This document shows, one piece after another, positions 1 to 11,039 of a stretch of DNA of 64,000 nucleotides (positions within the stretch are counted from its first letter, which is position 1; every line of letters starts with the position of its first letter). Source of the stretch: Chrysemys picta bellii (Eukaryota; Chordata; Testudines; Emydidae); contig NC_088792.1 in NCBI RefSeq assembly GCF_011386835.1, forward strand, positions 113,494,421 to 113,558,420, in the 5' to 3' direction. The notes below the pieces were generated by a model. That model worked only from the letters and a program-made list of their open reading frames with translations, did not search any database and was not told where the DNA came from. A program made the translations under genes and the position numbers.

Positions 1-50
1 CTTATAGACTTTCCTTTCTATGCCCTATCACTAAATACATGCATGCACAG

Positions 51-83
<33 letters not shown>

Positions 84-3000
84 TCTAAACACTAGTCAGC
101 AGCTATTACGGTATTTTAAAGTTTCAGCTTCTAATTTAATTGTTAGTCAATAGCTACAAGCAAATTTTGCCATGATATCTAAGGCAGTCAAGTAGTAGAA
201 AGAAACCAGGCTCCTAAGCTACAGAAGGTCATTCACTCATTTAAAAAAAATTAAAAATATGGATTTCTGATATACAGTCAATGAAAACTATCTTAAAATG
301 TCAGGGTTTTGAAGAAAAGGGTATAAACTTATCTTTACATTTCAAAAATAAAGCAAATTACAAACAATTGAAATTATGCCTCAAAACTAAAGCAGGGTCA
401 AAGTACATACATTCATGAGTTCACTGGGTGAAATTTATTTGGAAGAAGTAATTGGAATGAACATTTTAATTGAATGTGGCTTTTTAAAATCTACGGTTTG
501 TACTAGGAACTAGCTTTGAAAAGACTGACTCATATCTAGATTTATTGGAATTGGGAGAGTGATTATGCCTTCTATATTTTATACTGCACTGTACATTATT
601 CACAAATAAACATTTAAATCAAGTCAACTCATCTTAAAAGAATACCTACGTGTATCTGAGTGCTCATTTTCCAATATATTTTTACATACTAAACTATATA
701 TTATACATGCAAAGTTTATATATTGACAAATCTCTGAATATATATTTGTCTGTGGTAAAATACAAACAGTATGAGTGTCTTACTTCTTTTATGCAGTCAC
801 AGATGTCTCAGTGTCTATTTTAATTTCCCCCCTAAAATAAAGTAATAAATCAACTCTAATATTTTCTGATAAGGATTTCATCTTCAATTATTTTAGGACT
901 GTTAAAAAGGGATCATTTAGCTCCAGTGAAGTCAGTTACTCAGATATGTCAGGTTCACGGTGTAAAAGTGCAGATGAGTAGCCAGGTTAAACAAGCTGGG
1001 GAGCGGTCTACATTAGGTAGGCTCCCAAGGTTGCTATCACTGGCGCAGAGCCACTGGTTTTAACAAAAATGAAAGGTATTTTTAAGATTCATGCTGTAAA
1101 CAATGCCATTAGAGCAAGTCTTGCTAACCCACTGGAATCTCTTCTATGCCTTGGGCTCAGTAAGTAATATTTAGTGAGTAAGAATCGCACAACTTAAGTC
1201 CCAGTTTAAAAACAGTCCCTGGCAGAAAGCTCTTATGTAAAAGAACTTTGCTCTTATCCTCCCGTCCTAATAACCAGAGTTACCAATAACCATTTCAAAC
1301 CCTGCCCTGCCTCCATGGGTCATATTTTTAGTTTCACATTGCACAGAGAGAAGCCTATTTTAGTATTCTCTTAAGTACTTTCCTTGAGAGGAAGAAGAAA
1401 AAGGTAAAAGTTATAAAAGGAAAGCAGCCTTTACAACTGCAGTCCAATCTTTTGTGCTTCAATCTTCCCCCGTTCTTAGCATTTTATGAATTGTAGATTT
1501 GATAAAATTAAGAGCCTGTCAGAATTTACAGTCTGGTTTTGGATTTTATATTTAAGTTGTACAAATGTATGATTTGCTCAGCATACACAGGAGTCTTAAC
1601 ATATTACAAAATAAAAATATTTTGATATACATTTTCAAAATATCTATGTATGTGCAAGAAATGAAAGGTGAGTAGTTTCAAGTACTTTTTTCAAGTATTT
1701 TTAAAAAAAATTAGTTTTTTTATTGTTATAGTCTGCACATGATGGGTCTACATTTTTTTTAGTTATATTTTATTGTTATTTTTAAAAAGTATTTTAATAG
1801 CCATGTTAGTGGCAAAATAGGGTAAACCTACCCACATAAAACATATGTTCAAACATTAAAAGTCTAAAACCACAGAATCAAGAAAATGTACAGTTAAGAC
1901 CAAAATTCCTTACTAGCTCAGTGCAGTGTGTGGGTATATTGCAGACATGTAACATCATTCCCAAACAAAAATTCTTCTTCAAGACAACTTATGGTTGCAC
2001 ATATATATTTATAATTTAAAAACACTTGCACATTGTAGTACAGACACAATCCTTTCAACATCAGGAAATGGAGGATGAAATAAAAACAGTCTAAATGTCA
2101 AAAGGTCAGAAGATGGTCAAACTATCCTTTTACTCTAACTGCTCTCCCTCATCCATCTTTCAATAAGAAGCCACACAAAGCTTCCTTGCCCCACCCCCCT
2201 CCACCTCACCCTCCACACACTCCGAGAAACCTCTGCATAGGGAAGTCATTCACTAATTGGGTGCTGGAGATGAAACGCTACAGTCCTCATGTTTCAGGCT
2301 AAAAATGACCACAACATCTCATGCATTATTCTCCACATATTTTCCATAGAAGACCCCAACTATAATCTCAGTTTTACTGTTTGTTACCCAAATTGTTCAA
2401 AAAATACCTTTATATCTCCTTCTCCATCCACAGCTCCACTTTGGACTGGATATACAACTCTATCCCTTTCACCACCACCCCCATCACGGGCCAGAGCCAT
2501 CGTATTCCAGGTACCTACTACAGTCTACAAGGGCATCTGTAGGTTATGTGACTGATCAAAGAGACTATACTACTATACTTTGTACAGGCAACAGTAAACA
2601 CAGAGTTTCTATGCAGTGACAGCTAGTTGGACTTTCTCACCAGTACTGAGATAAATGAGGATAGAAGTTGGTGCTAGAAGTTTAGCTGATTTCCAGTTAT
2701 TATGGTTTTATTTGGTTTTTTTTTTTTAAAGATACAACCTTTTAACTTACTGCCCTTCATACACTGTGTTTGAACATTTAAATCAACATGTATCTACAAC
2801 CATTAGTCTATCTTAATGCTTTTCTGTTGGGGAATTTTATGTTTGAGATTTGTATTTTAAAACTTTTGATGCAAGATCTCCCACCTTGATTTTCATACAA
2901 GTTCCACTGGCAGCCCTCTCCAGCTCTCTTACTGCTCCTGTGGAGTTGGTATGTTCTACCAGAGTCTAAGGCTTTGTCTAAAATGGGGATTCGCCCAGAT

Positions 3001-3809
3001 TCCAGCCACAGTGGATGCACTAATGTAAATTCCTAGGATAGACAATGAACATTGCAATTTGTAGGAGTGTAGTAGCTTAATCCTGTTTAGAACTGAAGTA
3101 AATGAGTTGAAGTACCTCAGCCACACAGGGTGAGTTAAGGATGAAATTGTGTGTCATATGCATTACATGGCTATTTTTTTTCTATGAACTTCATAGAGGG
3201 GAAATTATTTTCTTTTGAACTACAGTAGCAGTTTTGGACATTCCACTTGTTGCTGCTTTGGGTGCTCCTCATCTCCTTTAGTAATGATTTAATATGGAGT
3301 AATTTGGTGTTTTATATTTCCCTTAAGAAAAAGAAAGTGTGGATTAAGTTGGTGCTTTTGAAGGCAAAAGCCTAATAGCACTGACTAGAGCCACTCATAA
3401 TGCAAGAGCTACGGAAGTTTCCACTCACATCTTTGTAAATTTACCCTAGTCCTGACCTTCAACACCCTTAAATTCCTCTGAACAGAAAATTCCTACCGAG
3501 TCAAATTATGTATTGGCTTTGTTAGTCAGAGATCAAATTTTTCTTAAATCTTAAAATTATTTGAACCCAAGTCCACAAAGGAGAAAGGCTAATGCACTAT
3601 CCTGCTGTACAAGACATTTAACTAAATGCATTCATTTTATTTAAAAAATATATAGATCAGATGGTGTTATATGACCTCCAGTAGCTTAGACGGGGGGGGG
3701 GGGGGAGACGACAATTGGGAGAGAGAACTAAAGAGCAAGACATATTAAAAGCGTTCATGCTGCAAAAAGGAAACAATCCTTTAGTTGGAATCACAATCTC
3801 TTTATTTAC
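1..3809. other. TMEM245 intron 7 (partial), no gene seen
   Basis: AT-rich intronic sequence. It contains a (CA)n run at 52-81 and a 14-base G run at 3692-3705, both simple repeats. No coding match, CR1 end or transposon terminus was recognised. I also looked for the miR-32 hairpin on the minus strand and did not see it. Confidence 0.7.
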
Positions 3810-3833
3810 CTTCTTATTAAGCCAGTGCCACAG
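3810..3833 (-). CDS. TMEM245: TMEM245 exon 7, 24-nt microexon (residues 461-468)
   Basis: This is a 24-nt microexon encoding LWHWLNKK. It is preceded by a pyrimidine-rich acceptor (CCTTCTCCTCCCCCACAAG) and followed by the donor GTAAAT. In vertebrate TMEM245 the same eight residues follow LKVDSK directly, which is where exon 6 ends here. Both boundaries are phase 0, so the exon is a clean cassette of eight residues rich in Trp and Lys. It is too short to be called by ORF length and rests on the protein match plus flanking splice sites. Confidence 0.9.
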
Positions 3834-6800
3834 CTTGTGGGGGAGGAGAAGGAAGGGAGACAGAAGAGAGAAAAAAAAAGACAAGAAGACAGTGGAAAAT
3901 TATTGAAGAATGCAGTAATAGTGTGAATAGAAATGAAGGCAGACAGTCATCCACAGAATGAAAATTAAATAATTCCAGACCCAAAGGTAAACTACAGTAG
4001 GAAATAGTGAAATCTGCAATACAATAATCTAGGATTTACCAGGAAAATGCATAGACGTGGCAAAATTCAATTTTTTTATATATAAATTTCAACAGATATC
4101 AATATTTTAAAGCTTTTTTCCTATTTTTATCTTTTTACAATTTCATAGTTGTGGGAAACTATGGGGAGGTAAAACAGTAAATATTTAAAGACAGCAGTTA
4201 TTGAGATTCAAAAAGCTAAAGCTTTATAACCATTAAAACGCAAACTGTTAACATTACATGTCACAATATACAAAGCAAATATCCTTAAATCAATAACTAA
4301 TAAGTTCAAGCAACATTTTTCTTACCCTGCCTAACAGGAAATTTTGACTATTATCTATGGAAATATTTTTCTGTTGGCTTATGTATGGTGAAATCAATAT
4401 TTACCAATAATCTAATCCTTTCAAGCCTAAATATGCTTAATATTTAGGAAGAGTACAGTGAATGAATATAAACTTCATCATATTTTTCTAGCATAACTTA
4501 ACAGCAATAAGCCAGCTATAAATCAGCTATAAATGAATAGTTACAGATTAACAGTAGCAAGCCAAAATTTTACAAATCAGTGCAACACTTGTGAAAGTTC
4601 TTTTCTAAAGACAGCGTGATATTATTGTGATATCCAGAATCAGCATCTCATCCACTAGTTTATTGCAATGAGGTTCCAACTTTGACCAAAGATATAGTCT
4701 CAAATATATGCAAAGTGTATTTTATGTTACCTATTGTGATACACATGAATTTTATTATCCTGTTAGTATTACTGCATTCACAACCAATGAGAATCAGTAT
4801 GAAAAGGAATATAAAATACATGCATATATTTATATGCATGATGTACAGACCAAGAGGTCATGCAACCAACACTTATTTACATGTGCTTGTCTGCAGTCAG
4901 ATCATATAAGAAGTTCAGGTGCTAAGCCCTTCTCTGACAAGCAACCATCTACTTTTATACTGAGAGAAATACTACTCTCTCTCCAATTCTCACCCAAACT
5001 ACTCAGAGAGACTCATTCTAAGGCCTATTCTTCAATGAGATTTTACTTCAATTCCAGCTATTGGTGACAAGTCGCAAATACATCAATGCAAATCCCAAGT
5101 GTGGACAATGAAAGCAGCAGCTTGCACCAGTGAAGCTTGAAACCAGGATAAGCTCCATGTAGGATAAGTATAAAATAAAAGAATTTTAATTATCTTAAAT
5201 TTGGTTAAGAAAAATATATACGTGTTGGAAAGAAAGGCCCTGACTCTTAAGAAGGAAGACCTTGAAAATAATAAGCAATACGTCCAGAAGGAATAAAGTA
5301 GGGAGGATGTCGGTCTTAAAATGAGCCAACACAGCCCTTCCCCAACCCACACACCAGTGTTAAAGCCTACGTGAACCCAGGTGCAATGGGAAAACTGTTG
5401 GACAGCAAGAAGGAGGGGAGGAAATGCCTTTGGAAGAAAGGTGGTTGTAACTCTTATCTGGATTAAGACTGGAAATAAGAGTGAATTCTCAACTTGGTTT
5501 TTAACTGAAGCTAGTAATTGGCAATGACATCACTTGTTTGTGAAAGTAAACTCTTAAAGGGTCCGTTGCTAATACATGCCTGACCAAGCTGGAGCCTACC
5601 AATAGGAGTCTAAGCAACACTGGGTTTAATCCATTTATAAATATCTTGATCAAATGCTTATTAATGTTTTGTTACTGTTTGGATGTAGTATATTGCTTAT
5701 TGGTTAGGCATGTTTAGAGCATGTTTTGAGGCATGTTTAGAGCAACTGTGTAAGTACCATTTGGCCTTTGGATTTAATAAAAGAATAGTGGTTCCCATAT
5801 TAATAATTCCAACACCCCATCAGAACAAATTGTGGTTTTTCTTGTTTACAGCTAGAGTTTGCACCAGTGGCTGTCCACCCATAGATGGAATTGGGACACA
5901 TTCCTAATGTAATCAAGACCTAAGAGAAAATGTTTCAAATAAAACCAAAATTTCAGAACGTAAATTAAAACATGAAGCAAGCAACAGGCTTACAATTAAA
6001 CATAGGCATTCAAAGATTTCAAACAAACAATACACAACAGAAGGTATGCAGTTATCCCATATACTTGTGTGGCTTAGGTACACCTGTTCCTATGGAAACA
6101 AGGCATGGAAATGGGAATATGCAAAAGAGCTTCAAAAGTCTCAGCCTCCAGCTTCTGATTTTTTTCCATTCTTTCTTCCCAGGAAATGGGATATTGTATA
6201 AGTGAAAAATAAGGTAAGGGGTTTTATAGATTTAACAAAAAAATCTTGCCTTATCTTACTTTCATGGAAACTGGGTAGAAAATTCCCATACGAGTATAAG
6301 AACCCCTTCATCATTAAGTACCAAGCAGTGTAAATAGGATAGTTTGATCAGCTACTTTCCCCCCTTAATGGTTATAATAATATGACAGAAGGAAAATTAT
6401 TGTCCTAGTTCTAGCCTGGGAAATTAACATGATACTAGCATAACCTCCCTCATTCAGATTCTCTCTTTTATATCTTCTCCATTCTAAAAGTAATACAACA
6501 AATGATAAATAGATAGAATAGCCTGGAAACGGGACTTCCAGTTTTCAGCACTGATAGGCAGGAAACTGTCAATAGCATTAAGTATATGTTCTACACTAAA
6601 ACTCAGAGTAGGAGACATTATATACCACATGCCTTATTTCCCACTGTAATACTGACAAATGTACCCAAAAATGTTGTTGCTTCTACCCCAGCAGTCAAGT
6701 TAGTTTAAAAAAAAAAAAAAAATATGGCCCTTTTTGGTTTAACCCAAATATCTGAGGAAGTAAAATTTAATAAAACTGCATTCACTTTCTCAGTACTTTT

Positions 6801-7561
6801 TTAGGAAGCTCTTTATATTCATGCTGACATCTCTCTGAAGAAGCTTTATCATGGCTATACGTATTTCCATAATCTGGTAAATGTTTCTGCTAAGATGTGT
6901 TTGAACTTTAAGACTAGTATGTTGCCTGATGTACACTAATACTTGACTCTGTATGATAAAAGGGCTGCCCAACCAGTTTGTGTCATTCACATCAAGTTCT
7001 CCTATACTCTATCAAGAATAGTTAAATGACTATATGTATTTGAATACACTAAAAACAATCTTGGCTGCAGTTAATAAAAATACTCACTAGGAAAGGGAAT
7101 CAGTACAATCCTGATTTATAGATATCTGGAATGATGTGTGGAATCATTCAGTGGACAGGAAACACCATCTGCAGCCATTAAAGAGCTATCCTTATTAACC
7201 CCAACAGAAATAAAACAAAACTGTACAATCACCATTTTAAACATTAACTGAAACCAATGAATTTTTTTAAAGTGTGTGTTAGGGTGAAGCAAACTACTGA
7301 TTTTGGACTAATTACAAATGTGAGAGTAAAATGTACACATTTGTATAAGTATTGCAGGGGCAGAGAGAGGAGAACACCTGGGATCTTTTTTTCCCCTGGA
7401 AGCTCCCAACTTCTTGAGATGCTAGCAGCAGCAGGGACAGTGCCAGAAGGAGTAGCACTACGGGACAGTAAAACCAATTTTCCTAAAAACATCTCATTTT
7501 CCTAATCAAATTAGGACCTATATGAAATGCACAAGTAGGTTTCATTGCTGCCTCCGGAGCC

Positions 7562-7720
7562 TCCCAGTTGTCCCTGGTTTATTATTTGTATTATCATAGT
7601 GCCTAGGAGCCCAAGTAATGGATCAAGACCTCTTGTGTTAGGCACCATATAGAACAACAGAATCTCTGCCCCAGAGTGTCCCTTTGATCTGTTAAGAGAG
7701 AGAATAAGCAGCAATGCTTA
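7562..7720. repeat. Old interspersed repeat fragment
   Basis: The stretch around TTATTATTTGTATTATCATA, then GTGCCTAGGAGCC, GGCACCATATAGAACA and CTGCCCCAGAG, resembles a very common old sauropsid/amniote repeat. In that repeat a TTATTATTTGTATTA segment is followed by GTGCCTAGGAGCCC. The assignment is by memory of the pattern only. Confidence 0.4.
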
Positions 7721-8461
7721 TGTTCCCTTTCCTCATACAGGACTTCTCTCAGGGTGGGGTATGCCCCTCTTCCCTGTAGGAGAAAAAGAGGACCTGTAGT
7801 AGGGGGAAAGCTGAACAGCCTACTTTCTCTTTGATCTACCAAGGGGGAGCTAAGGAATGCTTCAAAAGGGAGCTCAATGCTGAAGACATGCTGAGCTCAC
7901 TAGCAGCTCTCTCCTGCACCCTCTCTCAGTTGGTTATTAGTTTAACTTAAGAAGGGGAATAAAACTTTCCGAGGCCCCTGCCTAGGCTTACAGATTCTCT
8001 TGGGTGGAATGGGACACCGTTCTGCTCTATGCATCTCTTGCTCGTGGTAGTGGGACTTCTTCTTGGCCCCACCATGAGCCAGACTGTCAGAAGCAAGCAT
8101 CACCACTATACATTTTAGACAGCTGTTTATGTTAAAAAACAGCAGCAGCCCCCTGTTTTCTTCACATTAGAGTCTCTGCAGCTTCCTGGTGCTGAAGCTC
8201 AGCCCCCTCCTCTTGCTAACAGAAAGTAGTGAGTATGGCTTCCAGGGAAAGCAGGCCCATATGACCTCCAAACTCTAAGATTAAAATTAAACATACTGCT
8301 AAAACAGATTTAAAATGGTTAATCAATTTGCTTTTACTTTTAAATAAAATGAGGATTTGCTATTCTTTTGTCCTTATTACAGTACCACACTATCAAAAGT
8401 GTTAGAAATAGACTTAACACCTTTAACTTATATCACATGCTTTCATTTTTTGCAACATTTA

Positions 8462-8968
8462 TTCCAATCTACCACCATAGAATCAACTGTTTCAATAGAA
8501 TCATAAGACTGCAGGAGATGTCAAGAGGTCATCTGGTCCAGTCCCCTGCATTCATAGCAGGCGTAAATATTATCATCTGACAGGTGTTTGTCTAACCTGC
8601 TCTTAAAAAAAAAAAAAAAAAAAAAAATCTCCAATGACAGATTCCACAACCTCTCTAAACAATGTATTTCAGTGCTTAACCACCCTGACAGTTAGGAAGT
8701 TTTTCCTAATGTCCAACCTAAACCATCAATTTAAGCCTATTGCTTTTTGTCCTATCCTCAGAGCTTAAGGACAAACATTTCTCTCCCTCCTCCTTGCAAC
8801 AACCTTTTATGTACTTGAAAACTGTTATGTCCCCCCCTCAGTCTTCTCTTCTCAAGACTAAACAAACCAATGTTTTCAATTTTTCCTTGACCTTTAATCA
8901 TTTTTCTTGCTCACCTCTGGACTTTCTCCAATTTGTGCACATTTTTCCTGAAATGTGGCATCCACTGA
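8462..8968 (-). mobile_element. CR1 LINE 3' end, 5'-truncated
   Basis: The sequence starts with the reverse-complement CR1 terminus (ATAGAATCATAAGACTGCAG) and AGGTCATCTGGTCCAGTCCC. It continues through the typical CR1 3'UTR in reverse: TTAGGAAGTTTTTCCTAATG, TCTTCTCAAGACTAAACAAA and CTGGACTTTCTCCAATTTG. It is interrupted by an A-run at 8606-8627. No coding part remains. Confidence 0.85.
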
Positions 8969-9152
8969 TTTAGAAAACCAGAAGAAAATAGGCAATGCCG
9001 TATTCAGTAGCTTCCCAAGAGAACCCACCCTCACCCTACAGTTTTTCCCCCCAGTAAATACATTGGTCTGTTCTACACTATCAAGCAGTTGTGTTTAACC
9101 ATCATGCTTTTGCAGAGTTTAAAGACAAATGTAGCTGAAGTAGCATAGGTCC

Positions 9153-9351
9153 TATCTACACAATGAAAAAAGTTGCTTTTTAAAAAACAGTTAGCTTAAC
9201 ATGATCAGGATTCCCCTCCCCAAACACCTATGTGTATCATCTTCACCATCAGTTAAAAGAAATAGGAAATCCCCATTAACATCCAAGTAGACAATCATGT
9301 TAAGCTAACAACTTTAAAGAGCTACTTCTTTTTTTTTTTTAGTATGTAGAC
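9153..9351. mobile_element. Short inverted-repeat element (MITE-like)
   Basis: The left arm runs from ATCTACACAATG to GTTAGCTTAACATGAT, and the right arm is its imperfect reverse complement (ATCATGTTAAGCTAAC to AGTATGTAGAC). The arms are about 55 bp each and flank a spacer of about 85 bp. The superfamily is unknown and no clear target duplication was read. Confidence 0.55.
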
Positions 9352-9585
9352 ATCTTAGTGTCAAGGAAGCTAAACGTTGTTATAACACGGTTTAAAAATG
9401 TGCTATAGCCTTCAAGAGAGCGAGCATAGTCAAGGCCTAAAGTATACTTATACTTATACACAAAGAACAATGTGCTTATGAGTGGCAGACACTTATTTTA
9501 GAGTTATGGATTTCTAGAGCGCAGTTTACAAAGAATAAAGAAAATTTTATTCAGAATTATGGCTTAAGAAAATAAATTGAAATAC

Positions 9586-9755
9586 CTTACTGTCAAGTTT
9601 TAGCATGACCCTTCCAAGTCCTCTGATTGGCCGTGGAGCGAGAGCCTCCTGCCGCTCCTTCACAAAGTTTTCCAGAACATGCCACCAACGACTACAACGT
9701 TTCGCCATGAAGTTTACAACTCCAAAGTGGACCACAAATTTTTTAACAACCCAAA
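9586..9755 (-). CDS. TMEM245: TMEM245 exon 6 (residues 404-460)
   Basis: 170 nt. The acceptor is an uninterrupted T tract ending TTACAG, and the donor is GTATTT. With the carried G it reads VWVVKKFVVHFGVVNFMAKR, then CSRWWHVLENFVKERQEALA, then PRPIRGLGRVMLKLDSK. This matches the conserved VIHFGVVDF, KERQEALAP and PI.GLG segments of TMEM245. It is a juxtamembrane, charged stretch. The exon ends in phase 0, so exon 7 can be included or skipped without a frameshift. Confidence 0.96.
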
Positions 9756-10850
9756 CTGTAATAAAAAAAAAAAAAAAAGAGGGAGAACGGATTAGGGATT
9801 TAAGAAGTGCACCACGTCAGGGTTTTTCACTCCATTGTGAGAGATTGTTAGAAAAATCAAATTGTTTTAATTAAAATTCCTCACCACAAACAGTACTAAA
9901 ACTAAACATCAACTTTTTAAAAACAGGTGGCCATTTACTTGCAGAAAAACATGTTCAGTCATCTGAAATTTTAATTCCAGATGGACAGCACCTCCATATA
10001 GCACCATTATGGTGGTTATAGTTCATATCAAGGCCTGATGGAAATAGGTGCAATTCCACAGATTGTATGAATGGCACTAAATTGTGTAGCTACACATAAC
10101 ATTGACAAATATAATAAAATCTTAGACAAGAGGCAAACTTTTCTCCCTTAGAATTCCTAAAACTTTAGGCCTTCTATAATGTTAAATCTCTCTTTCCTCT
10201 TAGGCAAAATAACAGTGTACATCTATTTATACATATAATGTTCACAATAGGAATTGCTATATGTAAGCTTGCAACCAAACTCATTAGAACGATCCTGATT
10301 TCATTTGCTTTTAAGTCACTAAAAAGAAGTTCTCCTTTGGAACTGAAACTGCATCTCAACTCAAAGATGATTATAGGAACTTTCAGTAAAATCCATACAC
10401 AGCTTGAATTAGGCAAATACAAGGAATACTTTTCCTTTATGGAAAAAAACTAAATCAGTAAGATCATATTGTGCACACAGCTGATTTGCAACATCAAATA
10501 TGTCTCAAGACTGCTAGGTAAATTAGAAAAAAAAATGTAAAGTTACAGTTCAGCGAAAAAATGATCATTTCAGTTCAAGAGCAATAAAAAAATTTTGGTT
10601 AGGATTTTAATTAATTATGACTTGTACTACAGGAGATCTGTAACTCCATATTGCTAGTGCCAGGTTTTTCTTTTACAAGATACATTTTAAAAAAAGAGTG
10701 GCGGAGAAAAACCACAGACATACAATTTGACAACTCCAAAAAGAGTTTATAACTCTGCAAATCTTCAATATTCCTTTGACTCAATTACATCGTGTATCAG
10801 CTGCAACACCCTGTGTTTCTCTTCTAAAATAAGAGGAAGATAAAAGAGAA

Positions 10851-10990
10851 AGTTACTCACCTTGAGCAGTAACTGAAGTTTTTCAAGATGTGTCTCCCTA
10901 TGGGTGCTCCACTGTAAGTGCGGCAACATCCACTGCACCTCAGATCAGAGATTTTCACCAGCAGTGCCTGTCGGACCGCACATGCATACC
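10851..10990. repeat. DIRS left inverted terminal repeat
   Basis: It begins near AGTTACTCACCTTGAGCAGT, runs through TTTTTCAAGATGTGTCTCCC and GGGTGCTCCACTGTAAGTG, and ends in CCGCACATGCAT. Its partner is at about 17388-17495 in reverse complement. Confidence 0.65.
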
Positions 10991-11035
10991 TCCTGCATAT
11001 ATATATATATATGCAGGAGGTATGCATGTGCGGTC
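10974..11035. repeat. Perfect 62-bp palindrome
   Basis: Two 31-bp arms with no spacer are perfectly complementary. The left arm reads GACCGCACATGCATACCTCC and continues TGCATATATAT, and the right arm is its exact reverse complement. It sits at the inner edge of the left DIRS terminal repeat, and its outer bases (GTGCGGTC, GCATGTGC) are terminal-repeat sequence. Confidence 0.95.
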
Positions 11036-11039
11036 GGAA

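Larger units (their letters stand above)
3834..9585. other. TMEM245 intron 6
   Basis: AT-rich intron. From 3834 to about 7560 I see only unique-looking sequence, apart from a small tandem duplication of AGGCATGTTTAGAGCA around 5706-5743. From 7.5 kb onward it holds old repeats listed separately. No other coding sequence was recognised. Confidence 0.7.

Noticed and set aside
1..3809. miR-32 precursor and TMEM245 exon 8
   Set aside because: miR-32 is known to lie in a late intron of this gene. I looked for it and for the next conserved membrane exon on the minus strand and found neither, so both probably lie beyond the window.
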